Shown here piece after piece: positions 1-12,600 of a DNA stretch of 64,000 nt. Position 1 is the stretch's first letter. Every line of letters begins with the position of its first letter. Under the pieces are notes generated by a model that was given only the letters and a program-made list of their open reading frames with translations, searched no databases and was not told the DNA's origin. The position numbers and the translations under genes were made by a program. The stretch lies in assembly GCF_014839805.1 (NCBI RefSeq), contig NC_051138.1, forward strand, positions 5,144,983 through 5,208,982, written 5' to 3'. Source of the stretch: Manduca sexta (Eukaryota > Arthropoda > Insecta > Lepidoptera > Sphingidae).

Positions 1-3000
1 GAACCTATCGTAATATACACACATAAAAATAACGATAGTTCTTTATATTCACGATAGTATTTTTTATCGTATTGTACGGTGTCAAACTCCGTAAACTACA
101 CTAAATACTTTCCTACTCCCACGTCAATCTATTTAGTATGTATCAAATGGTCTTTCCACTCACTTATGATCTAATAAACCAAGCAGTCTATTGTTATTAA
201 CAGTCTTTAAAGAAAACCAACAAACAAAATAAAACGTACAATATTAACATTCTTAAGGATCGTATATTTTTACTGACACTAAATATTGTGGTGGTGACCT
301 AAATTCGTAGTAAACATAGATCTGTGTCTATAGAGAATGAACTTACAAAGGTGTGTCAAGTCAAGTCAAGTGGTTGACGTCGTGAACTTACAGGGATGTC
401 ACTAGACGTATGAAATTCTAATGTTTTACGAGATAAAATAAAAACATACAATAAGGTTATCTCTTTGCTTTTATTTCCACTCAGAAGATGAAAAGTCCAA
501 ATTAAAGTATGTATTTAATTCGTTTTAGTGAATAATTTTAGTTACATTAAAGATTCGTACATACATACTTATAATATTACCAGGTTAACATATAAACATA
601 ATGATAATAACATCATTACCTTAATAATAATTACCTCACGTGCTAATAAAAAACATTTGAAAATTTGTGACATCCTTACCCGTAATTTGCATTTTAAATT
701 ATTTACCCGTTTAAACTCGGTATCATAGGCTTGATGACCAGGATTATGCAAATCATAATCTGGAAATAACCTCCAATCCGTACGTGAGCTAGCACAGAAC
801 CGAAATATTGCCTCCGACTGAAGTGTGGTTTGGCAAATTGTGCGCACCGATTGGAGAGCTCGGGTATAAGACTTTGTGTGAAAGCAGTCAAAATTGCTAG
901 ATATGAGATTCAGGGAATATTGTCATGCTTGGACGGATTTTTAATTAAAATAATTGTTGATTTCCAGTCTGAACACTCTTTATACTAACGCAACAACTTT
1001 TTGCACGACATTAACAATATATATACTTAATTTATCTTTGTAATTCAGAATCATGGATGCATATGATAGACAATGATGGATGGGTATTTAACGGTATCAA
1101 TATTGTCAATCCGATATCCTCCAACAGCTTTTGTTTATTTATCTTTCGAGTATAGTTCAATACGTCGAAATTTATGTGAGTAAGGCATTTCTTTTAAATT
1201 TCTAAAAAAGCAATATCAACCGCATGACTTTATTGTGTATAAAATAGCGATTGCGAAAGATAATGTGCCCATGTGTGTAAAATGGAATATGAACAAAAAA
1301 AAAACAAACACACATTATACCTTTATCCCCGAAGGGGTAGCTAGAGACCCAAGCCAGGTACCCACGTATGGCCACATGTTTTCCGTCTCATGATGTGAGG
1401 GTCTATCACAAATTCGGGCACAAATTATAAACTCACCGGGCTGAAAAACCTTATATCACTTCCCGACTCGGGATTCAAGCACGGCTCCTCAAGTCGTACC
1501 TCGCTCCCAATATAACTACGCCACCGAGAGAGTACCACTTTGCAAATAATTCAAATATATTCGGACAAAACTTACACGTTCTAACACTAAACTGTCTACA
1601 ACTACAGACAGATAATCGCTCTGTATTAGATACATAACTCTCTGCGCGTCAAGGCCGATTTTACAGCTCGTAGGTCCATAAATTATTTAGCCTGGGATCA
1701 AATAAAGTAGGGTCAGGGGCGAGCTACTTTGATATTATAACCTCTTTCTATTCGAGCCTTTTGTGAAAATGATGTTAATATTATATATGTAGATGTAGAG
1801 ATATAGACGTAACGTAGGCGTTTATTATAATTAAATCATGCGAGAGGCACGAAACAAACGCTTTGTTAGTTCCGGACACGCGGAATGCATAAACAAGAAA
1901 GACCTTACATGGAGAAACATTACACAATCCAATACAAGAATATTGAGATAAATTGTATGTTCATGGCATAGAGAATATATGGAGTAGAAATACGTTTTGT
2001 ATGGAAAGTTGGTACTCGTAATATCGACATGCATTTTTGAAGTTAGAATATTGTAGTCACTTACTCACGCTGTAGAATAGATGTATTTCTGCACAATACA
2101 AATCATAAGTTCCTAAAGTATTATGTCTCTCAAAATATCAGGGTAAATTTATATTTTATCGAACTTCATACGATAGGTAAGATTTTCAGAAACACAATCC
2201 ATTTATATATTTCTTTTCTTTAAACCCGGGGGCATATCTGAATTTTTCTGGAACTTTCGATGTTTATAGGCGATGGATATAACTTGACATCGCCTACTTG
2301 CTACGAAAAGTAATTGTACATTACATTTTACAAGGGTACGTGATGGAGCTGAGAACGAATGGCATATATACTATATGTGTTTCGAATTGAATTCATATTT
2401 GTTTTTCGTGAGATTAGTTATAATATAAAGACTACTTTCATAATATTTATTGTATCTAAGTATTTTAATATTATTCAATGGGATAACAGAGGTAATATTA
2501 CCGAAAACGATTGTGGTTTGTGGTTAAAATGATTTATTATAGCCACGCTTCATGGTAGAGTTAATCTTCTATATTCAAATATTTGATAAAAATATTACTC
2601 AACCAACTTGTATAGAAGAACAAGTTAAAAGTATAAATAATATATGAATTAAATATTAATATATTGTCATAATTGTAGTAATGAGCACTATTGTTATGAA
2701 ATAAACACAAATCTGCAGTAGCGAAGGATGAAATTTTTCGAAAGAGAATTTATAGGTACTAATAATATGCATAAATTCGATCCATAAATTGTTCTAATGA
2801 TAAATTAAAAAGGATGATTAAAATTAAAAATGATTTTACATAAATTAAAAAGGGAAAAGCCAGGAATCGGATTATATGGACCCTTCCCCACTGCAAATCC
2901 ATAGTCATACAAATATAGTGAAAAATAAATAGGTAATTAGACATTAATAAACATACTTATGTCACAAGATAGTACAACTTCGGAACAACACAACTATTCT

Positions 3001-3100
3001 ACGTAATTTGTGTCAAGCCGTCTGACTCAAATTAACCAAGTGCTAACCTGTCAGCGTGACAAAGAGTAAATTACTTAACTAGTTTTGGAAGAACGTACCT
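1..3100. other. Gene-poor flank with repeat debris
   Basis: I see no supported gene here. The stretch holds one SINE-A copy (about 1305-1530). A short segment at 2850-2890 belongs to the interspersed family recognised by the phrase ggaatcgg-attatatgga, seen again near 7330, 15970, 16165, 38970 and 43510. The remaining sequence is AT-rich with only short open frames. Confidence 0.5.
1305..1530 (-). repeat. SINE-A copy (tRNA-derived), diverged
   Basis: Read on the minus strand, it starts with a tRNA-like head (CTCGGTGGCGTAGTTATA, a box A-like stretch), a degenerate box B, and the family body that ends near the phrase CCCCTTCGGGGATAAAGG. It matches the copies at 23.7, 24.3 and 53.9 kb but is more diverged. 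Confidence 0.7.
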
Positions 3101-3101
3101 G

Positions 3102-3239
3102 GATGTCGCACTTCGGTACAGTTGGATCAATTCGTCGTTCAAGTTTGTAACATGCACCGGGGCTCGTTTTCTTATGTAGTAAGTTATTCTGGTGTTTACC
3201 ACACGGTGTATAAGTCTGGGTCTTGGGTGGATTTCTGGA
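3102..3239 (-). other. Exon-like segment, unassigned
   Basis: On the minus strand this 138-bp segment has a good acceptor (ttaccatttcag) and a good donor (CATCCAG|gtacgt), and two of its three frames are open throughout. It lies 54 bp beyond the stop codon of the 83-aa gene, so it cannot be coding in that transcript unless an alternative donor inside exon 2 is used. It could be a 3' untranslated exon, part of another gene, or chance. Confidence 0.2.
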
Positions 3240-3292
3240 TCTGAAATGGTAATAGTAGGCTTCTCCCGGAATAGAATTTGTTTTAAGAGAAG

Positions 3293-3485
3293 TTAATTAA
3301 TGTTATCTGCTTGTGGTTCATTAGGTTTTGGTCTTAGATACTGTAAATATATGTGGGCCACTGCCAGAAGTGACGCTATTGCTGACCCTCCGAGAATTGA
3401 ATAGTAATTGCGATCACGAATAAATTTTGGGACGCCGAAAACTTTGTACCCAAAAGAAAATGGTAAAGCTGTTACTTGCGATTTT
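3293..3485 (-). CDS. Exon 2 of the 83-aa membrane protein
   Basis: The acceptor is gatttgcag. The exon completes a Val codon, then encodes 63 residues including the membrane span, and ends in TAA. A second acceptor-like site (gattacag) lies about 40 bp upstream, but it would create an immediate stop with exon 1. Confidence 0.55.
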
Positions 3486-3925
3486 CTGCAAATCATATTA
3501 TTAGATCGAGGTACTACATTTAGCTGTAATCAAAACAATCTATAGTTTTCAAGTAATGTAATTATCATATTTAAGTATACTTCACATATTCACGTGTTAT
3601 TTCCTAAACCTACATCCATATTTTTTTTTAAACTTTAATACGTGTAAAATTCTAAGCGATTCGTCAATGCTTGCTATAATGGATCAGATTTATAATCTAA
3701 TTTAGCTACCTGTAGAAGATACAAATAAGTCCTCATGTTCACCTGTTTACATCAATCATAAGTAATGTATTGGTGGAGTTCTTAATATTCTCAGCTAAGC
3801 GACTGCGAGGAACCAGAAGCGGCCAATAGACTCCGGTAATAAATCATCCTGACAGGTATTACTTACACGCCGTAATTATGTAATTCGCGTCTCGGTTTCG
3901 GCGGTAGATTGTAAATGAAGATCAT
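3293..3925 (-). CDS. Small single-pass membrane protein, two exons, 83 aa
   Basis: This is an unrecognised small protein found by joining two open segments. Exon 1 (3925-3867) starts at the first ATG and ends in codon phase 2 at a consensus donor (gtaagt). Exon 2 (3485-3293) follows an acceptor reading tttgcag and ends in TAA. The phases fit exactly and give 83 codons plus stop, with a 381-bp intron. The N-terminus is short and basic (PPKPRREL, residues 8-15). A Leu-Pro-Phe-Ser motif lies near residues 26-29, followed by basic residues and a hydrophobic span at about 47-70 (YYSILGGSAIASLLAVAHIY). The tail is polar and Pro-rich. The LPFS motif and later Gly-Ser-Ala before the membrane span loosely recall cytochrome c oxidase subunit 7C, but I do not claim homology. 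A mitochondrial inner-membrane role is only a guess. Confidence 0.55.
3867..3925 (-). CDS. Exon 1 of the 83-aa membrane protein
   Basis: It encodes 19 residues starting MIFIYNLPPKP and two bases of codon 20. The donor is GT|gtaagt. Reading on past the donor meets a stop at once, which supports splicing here. Confidence 0.5.
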
Positions 3926-5557
3926 TTTTAAGTTGGAAATAACGTTGTATTTTGTTATAATTTTTTTATGGTTACAAAATTTGATAAATGCTTGGATGAT
4001 AGATTAAGATCATGATAATGATGGATTAAGTATGTATAACGAATTTAAAAAGATCAAGTGAACAAAAAAAGCTAATTGATATTTAGTAAATGTTGAAGTG
4101 ATAAATCATTACTTTGTGATAGATTCAGATGCGTGTAATATTACTGACTTATTTAAATTTCTCATTAAAACAATAAGAATATAAATAAATATCAAACGCT
4201 TAAATAAGCATCAAATCAGGGTTGGGCAGCTAAATACAGTCGGTGGTTAATTATTGTGTTCCAACGTAGCTTCAGCGTTCGGGATATTTCGTAAATATTT
4301 ACACATCTAATCTTTGCATAACTGAGTCAACACCACAAATTCGAGGAGATTCCAAGTTTGGCCTGATCATTATTTATGCACAATGTTACTTTACAATTCT
4401 ATAAAGTAAATATATTATTTGTAGCTTTAAGGGAATCAAATATACCCCAAAGATATTGAGAATACGTAGAATAAAAATCGATCTACATGCATTTTTGGAC
4501 TTAATAGTAAAACAAATCATCTAGTATAAGATAGAAAATTAGTATAGGTAGTCGTTTAAGTAAAATAAGGAGCATTTTATAAACAGCAAGAAGTATATCC
4601 ATAAATAATAGTCTGACTAAACCAATTAAAAGTACCCACCACCCACCTGATTAAACTTGAACATCGGACTCAAGCGAAAGTAATCAAGAGATATCGGTGG
4701 TTTAAGATACCAAACAATTGTTTGGAAAACGCCGAACTATTTTAAATTCCCTTTTTCATTTAGATAAAGTAAACTTCATATTACAGACTTCATAAAAGCA
4801 TTGGCTGAAGCCGAAGTAACAGACGCGGTGCCATGAAAACACCCCTTTGGAAATCCGAATGATATCGACGGAATGTCAGTTTTTCGAGATTACATAGTCG
4901 ATTTAAAAAGGTTTTCTGAGGAGAGACGGCACTTTACTCTTAAGATAATCTTTGCATGCCTTCCTGTCTGTGCAAAATGAGTTTCTGGCATAAAACCGAG
5001 GTTTTTATGTACCAGCTTAGACAATAAAACGAATATTTATGACTATTTTATCTTAATGACAATTTTTTTTAATATCTAACATTCGCGTAAACATAAGAAA
5101 TCTTTATGACTATTTCCCAAAAACTTATAACGTTTTAGAAATTGATACTCTTATCCCTAAAACTATACAAAGTATACGAGCACAAAACAATGGCAGGATT
5201 TTCTAATTTCATTTAAAAGAACCACAGTCATTTGTTTACACTGTTCCGCGAAACGAGTTAAAACGAATTTCTGTAGGTGTGTTACCGCGCGTTTAACATA
5301 CCTCATGGAACCTAATTTTGTTACTGATGAATATAAAACGAATTCATCTCTTTTTCAATGATTGTTTTACGTAAATTTGGGTTATTGTGTTTATGGTAGC
5401 GTTGGGTTTTATTTAAAACTAGGTTTTGCTCGCAGCTCCGTCCGCGGGATATACTTTTACCAGGAAAATATCTTACTATGTTTTTTTATAGGATAAAAAG
5501 TAGTCTATATCCATTCTTGTGGTTTAGGTAATAAATATATTTGAATAACGGTGATAG

Positions 5558-5838
5558 CATTGTTGAGAGTGGTACGGACTACCGAGACGAATGTCCGCAG
5601 GTTCAAAACCCAAAGGCACACTGACTTTTCTAAAGTTATGTATAATGGATATATTCTTTATGAATAATTATCGCTTGCTTTAAGGGTGAAAGAAAGCCTG
5701 CACACTATATAAGTTCTCTGTAAGAATTTTGAAGGTATATGGAGTCTGCCAACCCGCACTAAACCAGCTTGGTGGACTAAGGTCTCTGTCATAGTAGAAA
5801 AGACCTGTGCCTAGCAGCGGGACTGTATATGTATAATA
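5558..5838 (+). repeat. SINE-B copy
   Basis: It is a plus-oriented, tRNA-derived SINE. The head reads GGAACGGACTGCCGAGACGAATGTCCGCAGGTTCAAATCC in better copies, with a box B-like GGTTCAAA. The body runs to a tail resembling CAGCAGTGGGACAGTATATAATACAGGG. This copy is moderately diverged. Confidence 0.75.
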
Positions 5839-6478
5839 AAAAGTTGATGTTATTATTATAATATATATTTTACTTACTTCGTACTCGTGGAAGCTTAACA
5901 GACAGACAGATTAAAAACTTTCTCATTTATAATATAAGTATAGATATGAATATACATTGCGGCTCGGGGTTTGTGTTTTTAATTTAAATTCCTTGTTTGT
6001 TTAATAACTAAACCCACAAGCATTTAAAGGCTAAATAACAAATTTAGTTAGATTGCTTATCTCTAATGAAAACTCATAAAAAGTTTCGTCGAAAGTTGAA
6101 TAATAAATTCCAAGGGAGATTTCAAATTCCATCCACAAGTGCCAAATAATAAATTGTTGAAAATAATTACGTGAAAATCCCCTCTTGAAAACCCTTGTCT
6201 CCGAAAATAACATTGGAACTTATTCTTACAATTTAACGTAACAAGATAAGACGAATCAGTGTAGTTGTCAAGCCAAGTTTAATGTTTGTAGGAAAACATT
6301 AAGGACACGAGAAGTGGTCAAAGTTGGCCGCGGCTCAGGCATAAAGTCCACAACTTCATCTTAATGCTGAGTGGCATCCATTAGCTGGTAAACTTCGCAA
6401 ATGCGACGATACGATGCGCCGAAACACTGGTGTGCGCGCCGCCCGCTATGTTTTTCATAACGCCCTTATTTATCACCT

Positions 6479-6486
6479 TATAAAAG
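6479..6486 (+). promoter_or_regulatory. Candidate TATA box (TATAAAAG)
   Basis: An exact TATAAAAG lies just downstream of a locally GC-rich stretch (about 6390-6465), which is unusual for this AT-rich region. It lies 3 kb upstream of the first recognised Ig exon and could belong to that gene's promoter. No matching transcript start or signal-peptide exon was confirmed. Confidence 0.2.
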
Positions 6487-6712
6487 TTTACCGTCCAATT
6501 TCATTTGCAAATTATGTCGACAAAACTGGAGTTTAATTCAGTTCCGATGGAGTTGATTTTCAATGGATTTATTAGATATTATAAATTGTACCATGTGACA
6601 GTATTATAAGTAATTGGAGGACAGTTTTTCATAGATTGCTAGCAATTATAAATTGCTGAAATTATTATAGCGAACCTTAAGGTATGATGGTTTGCACATG
6701 ATGTTTTCGTTC

Positions 6713-6832
6713 ACAAAAAAATATCCACATAACTTTAGAAAAGTTATAGGTGCCTTTGGATTTCAACCTGCGGACTTTCGTCTCAGCAATCTGTTCCACT
6801 CCCAAATAGGGCTATCGTCGCTACATACCCAT
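6713..6832 (-). repeat. SINE-B fragment (head region)
   Basis: It contains the family phrase for the head in reverse, with an ATTTCAACCTGCGGAC core and CCACTCCCAAATAGGGCTATCG. The tail half is missing. Confidence 0.65.
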
Positions 6833-7299
6833 AATGTTTTTGTGCTGTTTTTATACAACGTAAGGGCAGAACTAACAATTCGAGCAACTGAATTTTTAAT
6901 TATTACACACATACATGGCACTGTACTGCGATCGCTACACTAACTTTTTGTTATAATGCCTTGCTCTACCTAAAACCCTGTATTACACTTTATATCAGAC
7001 CACAGCAGTATATTATGTACTTTGCTGCTTGGTAGTAGAAATAGATATTACAGTGACACCGAATTTCGTCATTTTGCACCACCAACACCCACTCTCAATA
7101 AACGATCCTAATCTCAACCTTAAATCCGATTCCGAGAATGAACCAATCAAATAACTCATTTATAAGCATGTCAAAAAGATTTTATTCTGAATGGACCATT
7201 TTTGAGATAGATCGAAAAAAGCGATTGGGATCTTCATTAAAAATGGCGGTAGTTAACATTGTTAACACGTATTTATCGTAATAATTTTAAAAACAGTTT

Positions 7300-7660
7300 C
7301 GCAAATTACTAACCCACCAGTGGCGAAGGGACCATATAATCCGACTCTTGCCGGCTTCCCTTTCGTAATTTATGTAACATCTAATTATCATTAGAACGAT
7401 TAGCAGACCGCATTTATGCATATTATTAGTACTTACATATTGTGTCGGGTTACAATTTTTGTTTATCACTTTGAATGACGAGACGAGCTTGCCGTTCGCC
7501 TGATGGTAAACGATACGACCGCTCATAAACAGTAGAAACACCATTCAACACCTTTAATTATAAAGTATTGTTTGGTATTCCACTGCGCTCGCCATCCTGA
7601 GACATGAGATGATAAGTCTCATTATGTTCAGTAGTTACACTGGCTAACTTACCTTTCGAA
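7300..7660 (+). repeat. Repeat-C copy (interspersed, non-coding)
   Basis: It is recognised by the phrases GACGAGACGAGCTTGCCGTT and TGATGGTAAACGATACGACC, then a segment with CCACTGCGCTCGCCATCCTG. The same series occurs near 12.0, 16.2, 31.1, 34.5 and 40.1 kb. No coding frame or terminal structure was seen, so the class is unknown. Confidence 0.65.
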
Positions 7661-8127
7661 AAACTTCATCCTACGCTACTGTAACAGACACTTTACAAAA
7701 ACATTGCCTGTTAGCAACAGTTACATTGAGACATAGAAACAACAGATAGCAAGTTTATATAAGACAAAACTAAATTGTAATATTCCCCATTTCAGTTTCA
7801 TCTCACGTAAATCCGGAACAGAACGCTTGACTTTTAATAAAAACAATGACTTCCTGTCGAGGCTAATTACCTTCATGTTTTGTATTTGCTAAAAAAGCAA
7901 GTAACAGTCGCTCGTTAGTCATCTTAGTAATAAGCGTCAAAATGATTTATTCCTTCCTTACTTATTGGAGTGAGCAACGTTTTTCCATTTTCATTTTCAC
8001 TTTGGTACAGTTAGCAACAAAAGTAGTTGAACAAATTTTAAATTTCGAATCGCCTTTAAACTTTTGTGTCCCTTTTAACAATCCTTTCTTTTTCACTAAA
8101 ATAAACTTTTAAGGATTTCCCTTAGTT

Positions 8128-8376
8128 TCATCATCATCATCATCAGTCGCAGGATGTCCACTGCTGAACATAGGCCTCCCCTAAAAGTTTCCAGATCGCG
8201 CTATGGGAAGCGACCTCTAGCGACTTTTATGAGGTCATCTGTCCACCTCATGGGTGGACGTCCGACGTTCCGCTTGCCAGTTCGTGGCCTCCACTCCAGA
8301 ACCTTCTTGCCCCATCGGCCATCAGTTCGACGAGCCATGTGCCCTGCCCACTGCAACTTTAGCTTGCTAATCAGAA
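8128..8376 (-). pseudogene. 3' end of an RTE-like non-LTR retrotransposon, decayed
   Basis: The minus strand encodes a C-terminal reverse-transcriptase-region peptide containing GHMARRTDGRWGKKVLEW and VGRPPMRWTDDL, a pattern common in insect RTE-type elements. The frame breaks shortly after. The element ends in a short (TGA)n tail, seen on the plus strand as repeated tca at 8128-8144. The 5' part is absent, so this is a dead 5'-truncated copy. Confidence 0.7.
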
Positions 8377-8701
8377 ATGAGGAGATCCGTAGAACAACGA
8401 AACTTACCTTAGTTTAGATGAAGACAAAATAATATCTCGATTAAAGTTAATATTATGGTAAAGCGTTTTAAAGCTTCTTTTGTGGCTGAGTTTACATCGT
8501 TATACAGTCAAACTGCTTAAAGTTCCAAGTTAAAAACTGTACTGAAATTTTAGTGGGTTCAAACTTGTGTTTCACATAATTGCCTACTGATATACATATA
8601 TTAGTTTCTAGTGACATTACAACAGTTTGATAGAATAATACTGTTTTTAATTTTTTATATATTATGATGTTGGTGCAACTGGTAATACATACATGTAATA
8701 A

Positions 8702-8983
8702 AGTGGGTAGTTGGGAATGGAACAGACTGCCAAGACGAAGATTCACTGGTTCAAAGTCCAAAACACACCTCTGACTTTTTAAAATGACCTGTGTATTCTT
8801 TATCAATTATAATCCTTCACTTTAACTTCATTCCTGAGAATTCTGCGTAAGAATTTCAAAGATGTATGGTTTCCGCCAACCCGTCTAGGCTAGCGTTGTG
8901 GACTTAAGCCTAAACCCTCTCAGTAGTAAAGTAGTTCTATACTCAGCAGTAGGCAGTATGTAATACAGGGCTGATATTACTAT
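8702..8983 (+). repeat. SINE-B copy
   Basis: The head begins TAGTTGGGAATGGAACAGACTGCC, followed by a box B-like GGTTCAAA. The body ends in GCAGTATGTAATACAGGGCTGATATTA, typical of the family tail. It is moderately diverged. Confidence 0.75.
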
Positions 8984-9500
8984 TATTTAATATAATAAAG
9001 GAATTAAATAAATTGAACTTACAATACTAAATGAATTTCCAAACAATACTTTAAACTTAGCACTTAATAATGTGTCGTTGTAAAATAAAATCTGTTTTGT
9101 TAATCCAACTTCTATTATGGGAACTAAAACAATAACCGTCAAAACTATTTTCAGTTCCTTATTACTTTAGCCTTCTTGGGAACTTGTCTCTCTACCTAAT
9201 TACACTTTTATGTAAAGTAATGTACAAGATGCTCTTTTCATTACGAAACTTGCGGCAAAAGGTTTTCAAGTACAATAATAAACATTTTTATTTCATTACT
9301 AACATTTCATCCAGGGTTTTCGGAAATCTAACATTTGAATATGCATTATGAAACATGTAAATTGAATATCCTTCGAGGAATATAATAAACTATTTTTTTA
9401 AATAACAAACCTCTGTTGAATGTTACTCGAAAATATACTTTAGTGTCTTTGAAATATGTAATGGAACGTGTATTCAATTTTGATATATTTATTGTTTTAG

Positions 9501-9616
9501 GGTTAGCGACTGAAGTTGATGATGGTGAACCCTACCTACACATAATGGCCAGATCGACAGTATACAATGCTGGCGAGAGGAAAGCTATATACTGTAAAGG
9601 GCGTAATTTGGCCGAG
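9501..9616 (+). CDS. Exon: Ig1, first half
   Basis: The acceptor is attgttttag and the donor GAG|gtaagt. It enters in phase 1 and leaves in phase 0, as in the paralogue. It carries the first Ig1 cysteine (AIYCKG). The frame is also open upstream to an ATG at about 9461 (MERVFNFDIFIVLG), which could pass as a weak signal peptide, but the shared intron position favours splicing. Confidence 0.75.
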
Positions 9617-12600
9617 GTAAGTGTCTCAGGGAAACCCATTTTATGTACAACTTTAAATGGTTTGGTAAAATTATTATATACCATTTCAATATCTATGTGT
9701 AGATAAATTTAATGAATTCTCAGAGTGGATAATGATGAAATTTGAAAGATCGTAATCTCCAAGCTGGCACTGTACCTAAATCATCTGAATTAATGATCCA
9801 TGCTTATTCATTCACCCATACCTCCATACTTACATTACAAATGCAAAATAATTGTCTGTCGCTTCCACGACTTTACCACTGAATCAATTTCGATTAAAAT
9901 TTGTATCTCAAAAAATATAGTTTCACTTTTGTCACGAAAAAACTTGGTCACGCAAGCGGCATCACAAGCCGAACCTGATAGAATATAAGTTAGTTGAAGT
10001 CACTGAACGCCCAACTAATAATATAGCATTGTAATGCCTCCGAAGACGGACAATTTACCGGCCCAGCTCATATTAAGTTATCAATGTTGCTCATGGACGT
10101 CGGCAACACCACGGGTACAGTGAGGCCATTCTTTACCGTAGCAAATGTAGTGAATAAATCAAATATATATTACAGGAGATAAAGTGGTACACCCCCTCGA
10201 ACAAAGTAGTCGAGATGCGTTCTACCAAGAATCCCAGGGTGTACGTGGAGAAGAGGAAAGATGATGGAATGCTCGCACTGATCATCCAATACATCAAGAT
10301 CCAAGACACGGGCAACTGGACCTGCAAAGCGGGCAATAAGAGTGAAAATATTGAGTTTTTCGTTGGAGGTGAGTTTTTTAAGAAAGATTTTTATTAATAA
10401 TAATAATATAATAATATCAGCCCTGTATTATATACTTGCCCACTGCTGAGTACGGGCCTCCTCTACTGCTGAGAGGGGTTAAGCCTTAGTCCACCACGCT
10501 GGCCTAGTGCAGATTGGTAGACTTCACACATCTTCGAAATTCCTATAGAGAACTTCTCAGATATGTAGTTTTCCTCACGATTATCACCGTTAAAGCGAAT
10601 GATAAATTCACAAAGAATACACTTATGATTTTAGAAAAGTCAGAGGTGTGTGCCCTTGGGATTTGAACCTGCAGACATTCGTCTTGGCAGTCCGTTCCAC
10701 GCCTAACTAGGCTATTGCCGCTTACGATTTTTATTATTGCAAGACAACTTTGATTATAATTTTTATAGTGAAACTACACTCTTAACAAAGATATTTAATA
10801 TATTTTTTTTAAATATAGGAAGCTTTTAAAAACTCTTATACATTTTATATATAATCTACGATACTAAGTTTCCCTAAGGTTTTACCTTCTGTAATTCTAC
10901 ATCGAAATCTGCTTAGCTCTTTTAAAATTTTACGCCAATATCATGTCATACCCTAAAATATTATAAATAAATAAAATTAATATCGAAGTATGCAACTTTC
11001 GTGATTACCATTATAATTAAATATGTGCCGTCGAAGACCCAAAATAGAAAATAATTGTAGTAATCTCGTTTTCTTCGGATTGTATTTGCATATTATTATA
11101 AGTTTGTTTTGTTTTGTAGTTTAAATTCGCAAGCTGTGGTCTCCTGCAACCGAGAAAGCGCAAATATATTTTTTAAATTCTAAAATGCATGAATACCTTG
11201 TGCATACTATGTTTGAAATCCCTTTTTAAATTAAAAAAAAATATGTAGAAATAGGATTTTTTATTTTTAGTGATCCGTACCTCCAAAGGAACCCTTAAAT
11301 AATCACTTTGTTGTTCGTCTGTTTGTCCATCAAAACCCTTCGTAAACTTATCGAGTTATTTATATCAAATATACAAATCTAAGCCTTTATTAGCTACGAA
11401 AAAAATTAAACTTGTAAGTCAACGCCATCAAAAAATATTACCGTTTATGTCGCTTATTTTGCGATTTTATGGTCTAATTAAAACATATAGGGTACTTACC
11501 TATCTATATTCTTATCCTGGAAGTAAACAATTGGGCAAGAAACCAGTACATGTAAAAAAATCGGAAAACTGTAAATATATGTTTTACTAATAAAAGTTAG
11601 CTTGGACGAAACCTTCGGTGTGCGGGGCCTACTCGCACTTAACACGGTTTTTAAAAACATAAAACGAGGTAAAAAAGCTCTATGTACAATACGACGTGGA
11701 TAGGTACATTTATCAAAACTTTAACTCTGTAACAGCCTAATAGTGAAGTAAATCACAAGTTTGTACCATAAAGGAGGCATCGGTTATGAAAATGCTATAA
11801 ATGTTTCTTTCTGAACGAAATATTTATGACTTTATCTTTACCGCGTTTAACTAAAAAAATATATCTCAATGAAATTTACCTTCAGATACGATACACAAAG
11901 GAACTTATAAAACATTTGATCAAACCTAAAAACAAATGATTCAATAGTAAAAAAGAGGCTTCCAGCTTTTTATTTTTTTATTGCTTTGAATAACTACACA
12001 CTGCTGCTTGGTGGCGGAAATAAACGTTACGGTGGTATCAACCCAGGCGGACTGCCATATATGGGTAGTGTTTCTAAAGTTTATGGGCGGTCGTATCGCT
12101 TACCATCAGGTGCATGACAAGCTCGTCTCATCATTCAAAACAATAAAAAAGAAAACAAAAATCATCCAAAATCTATGCTATTTACCATACTTATAGAGAG
12201 ATATATGAAATTTCTTTACGACTTTCAGAAAAAGCCAATATTGCTGAAAGAAACGTCAATATGGAAGGTGAAGAAGGCAAATCTATTAAACTCACCTGTG
12301 AGGCTAAAGGATACCCTACTCCAGTGGTGGTTTGGTACAGAGCTGACACCAGTCCACCAACTCCCATTCATGGTAAATAGGACTACTTCTAGTATTGTAA
12401 ATTTAGTCTTAAAAAGTAACAAAATTAATAAAAATGTGTGAAATTAAATATAGAAGAAATCCAAATATTTTTTAAATATCAAAACTATATACAAATAATA
12501 AAAATTGGTATATATTTACATCATTATTCACTATGTTCTTTGCCTGAAATTAAACACTATTTAATGTCTAATAAAATCGTAGTCGATATCTTAATTGTAC

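Larger units (their letters stand above)
3926..9500. other. Upstream region of the plus-strand Ig gene
   Basis: It should contain the promoter and signal-peptide exon of the plus-strand Ig gene, unless these lie outside the window. I could not place that exon: no ATG plus hydrophobic stretch ending in phase 1 at a good donor was found. The region holds SINE-B copies (about 5558, 6713, 8702), a repeat-C copy (7300-7660), an RTE-like retrotransposon tail (8128-8376) and a diverged Helitron-type end (about 5427). Confidence 0.5.

Noticed and set aside
3909..4010. Plus-strand signal-peptide-like frame (MKIIFKLEITLYFVIIFLW) as first exon of the plus-strand Ig gene
   Set aside because: The only nearby donor-like site is in the wrong phase, and the segment is antisense to exon 1 of the small membrane protein gene.
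8154..8417. 87-codon plus-strand ORF
   Set aside because: It is antisense to the retrotransposon tail, whose minus strand carries the known protein pattern.
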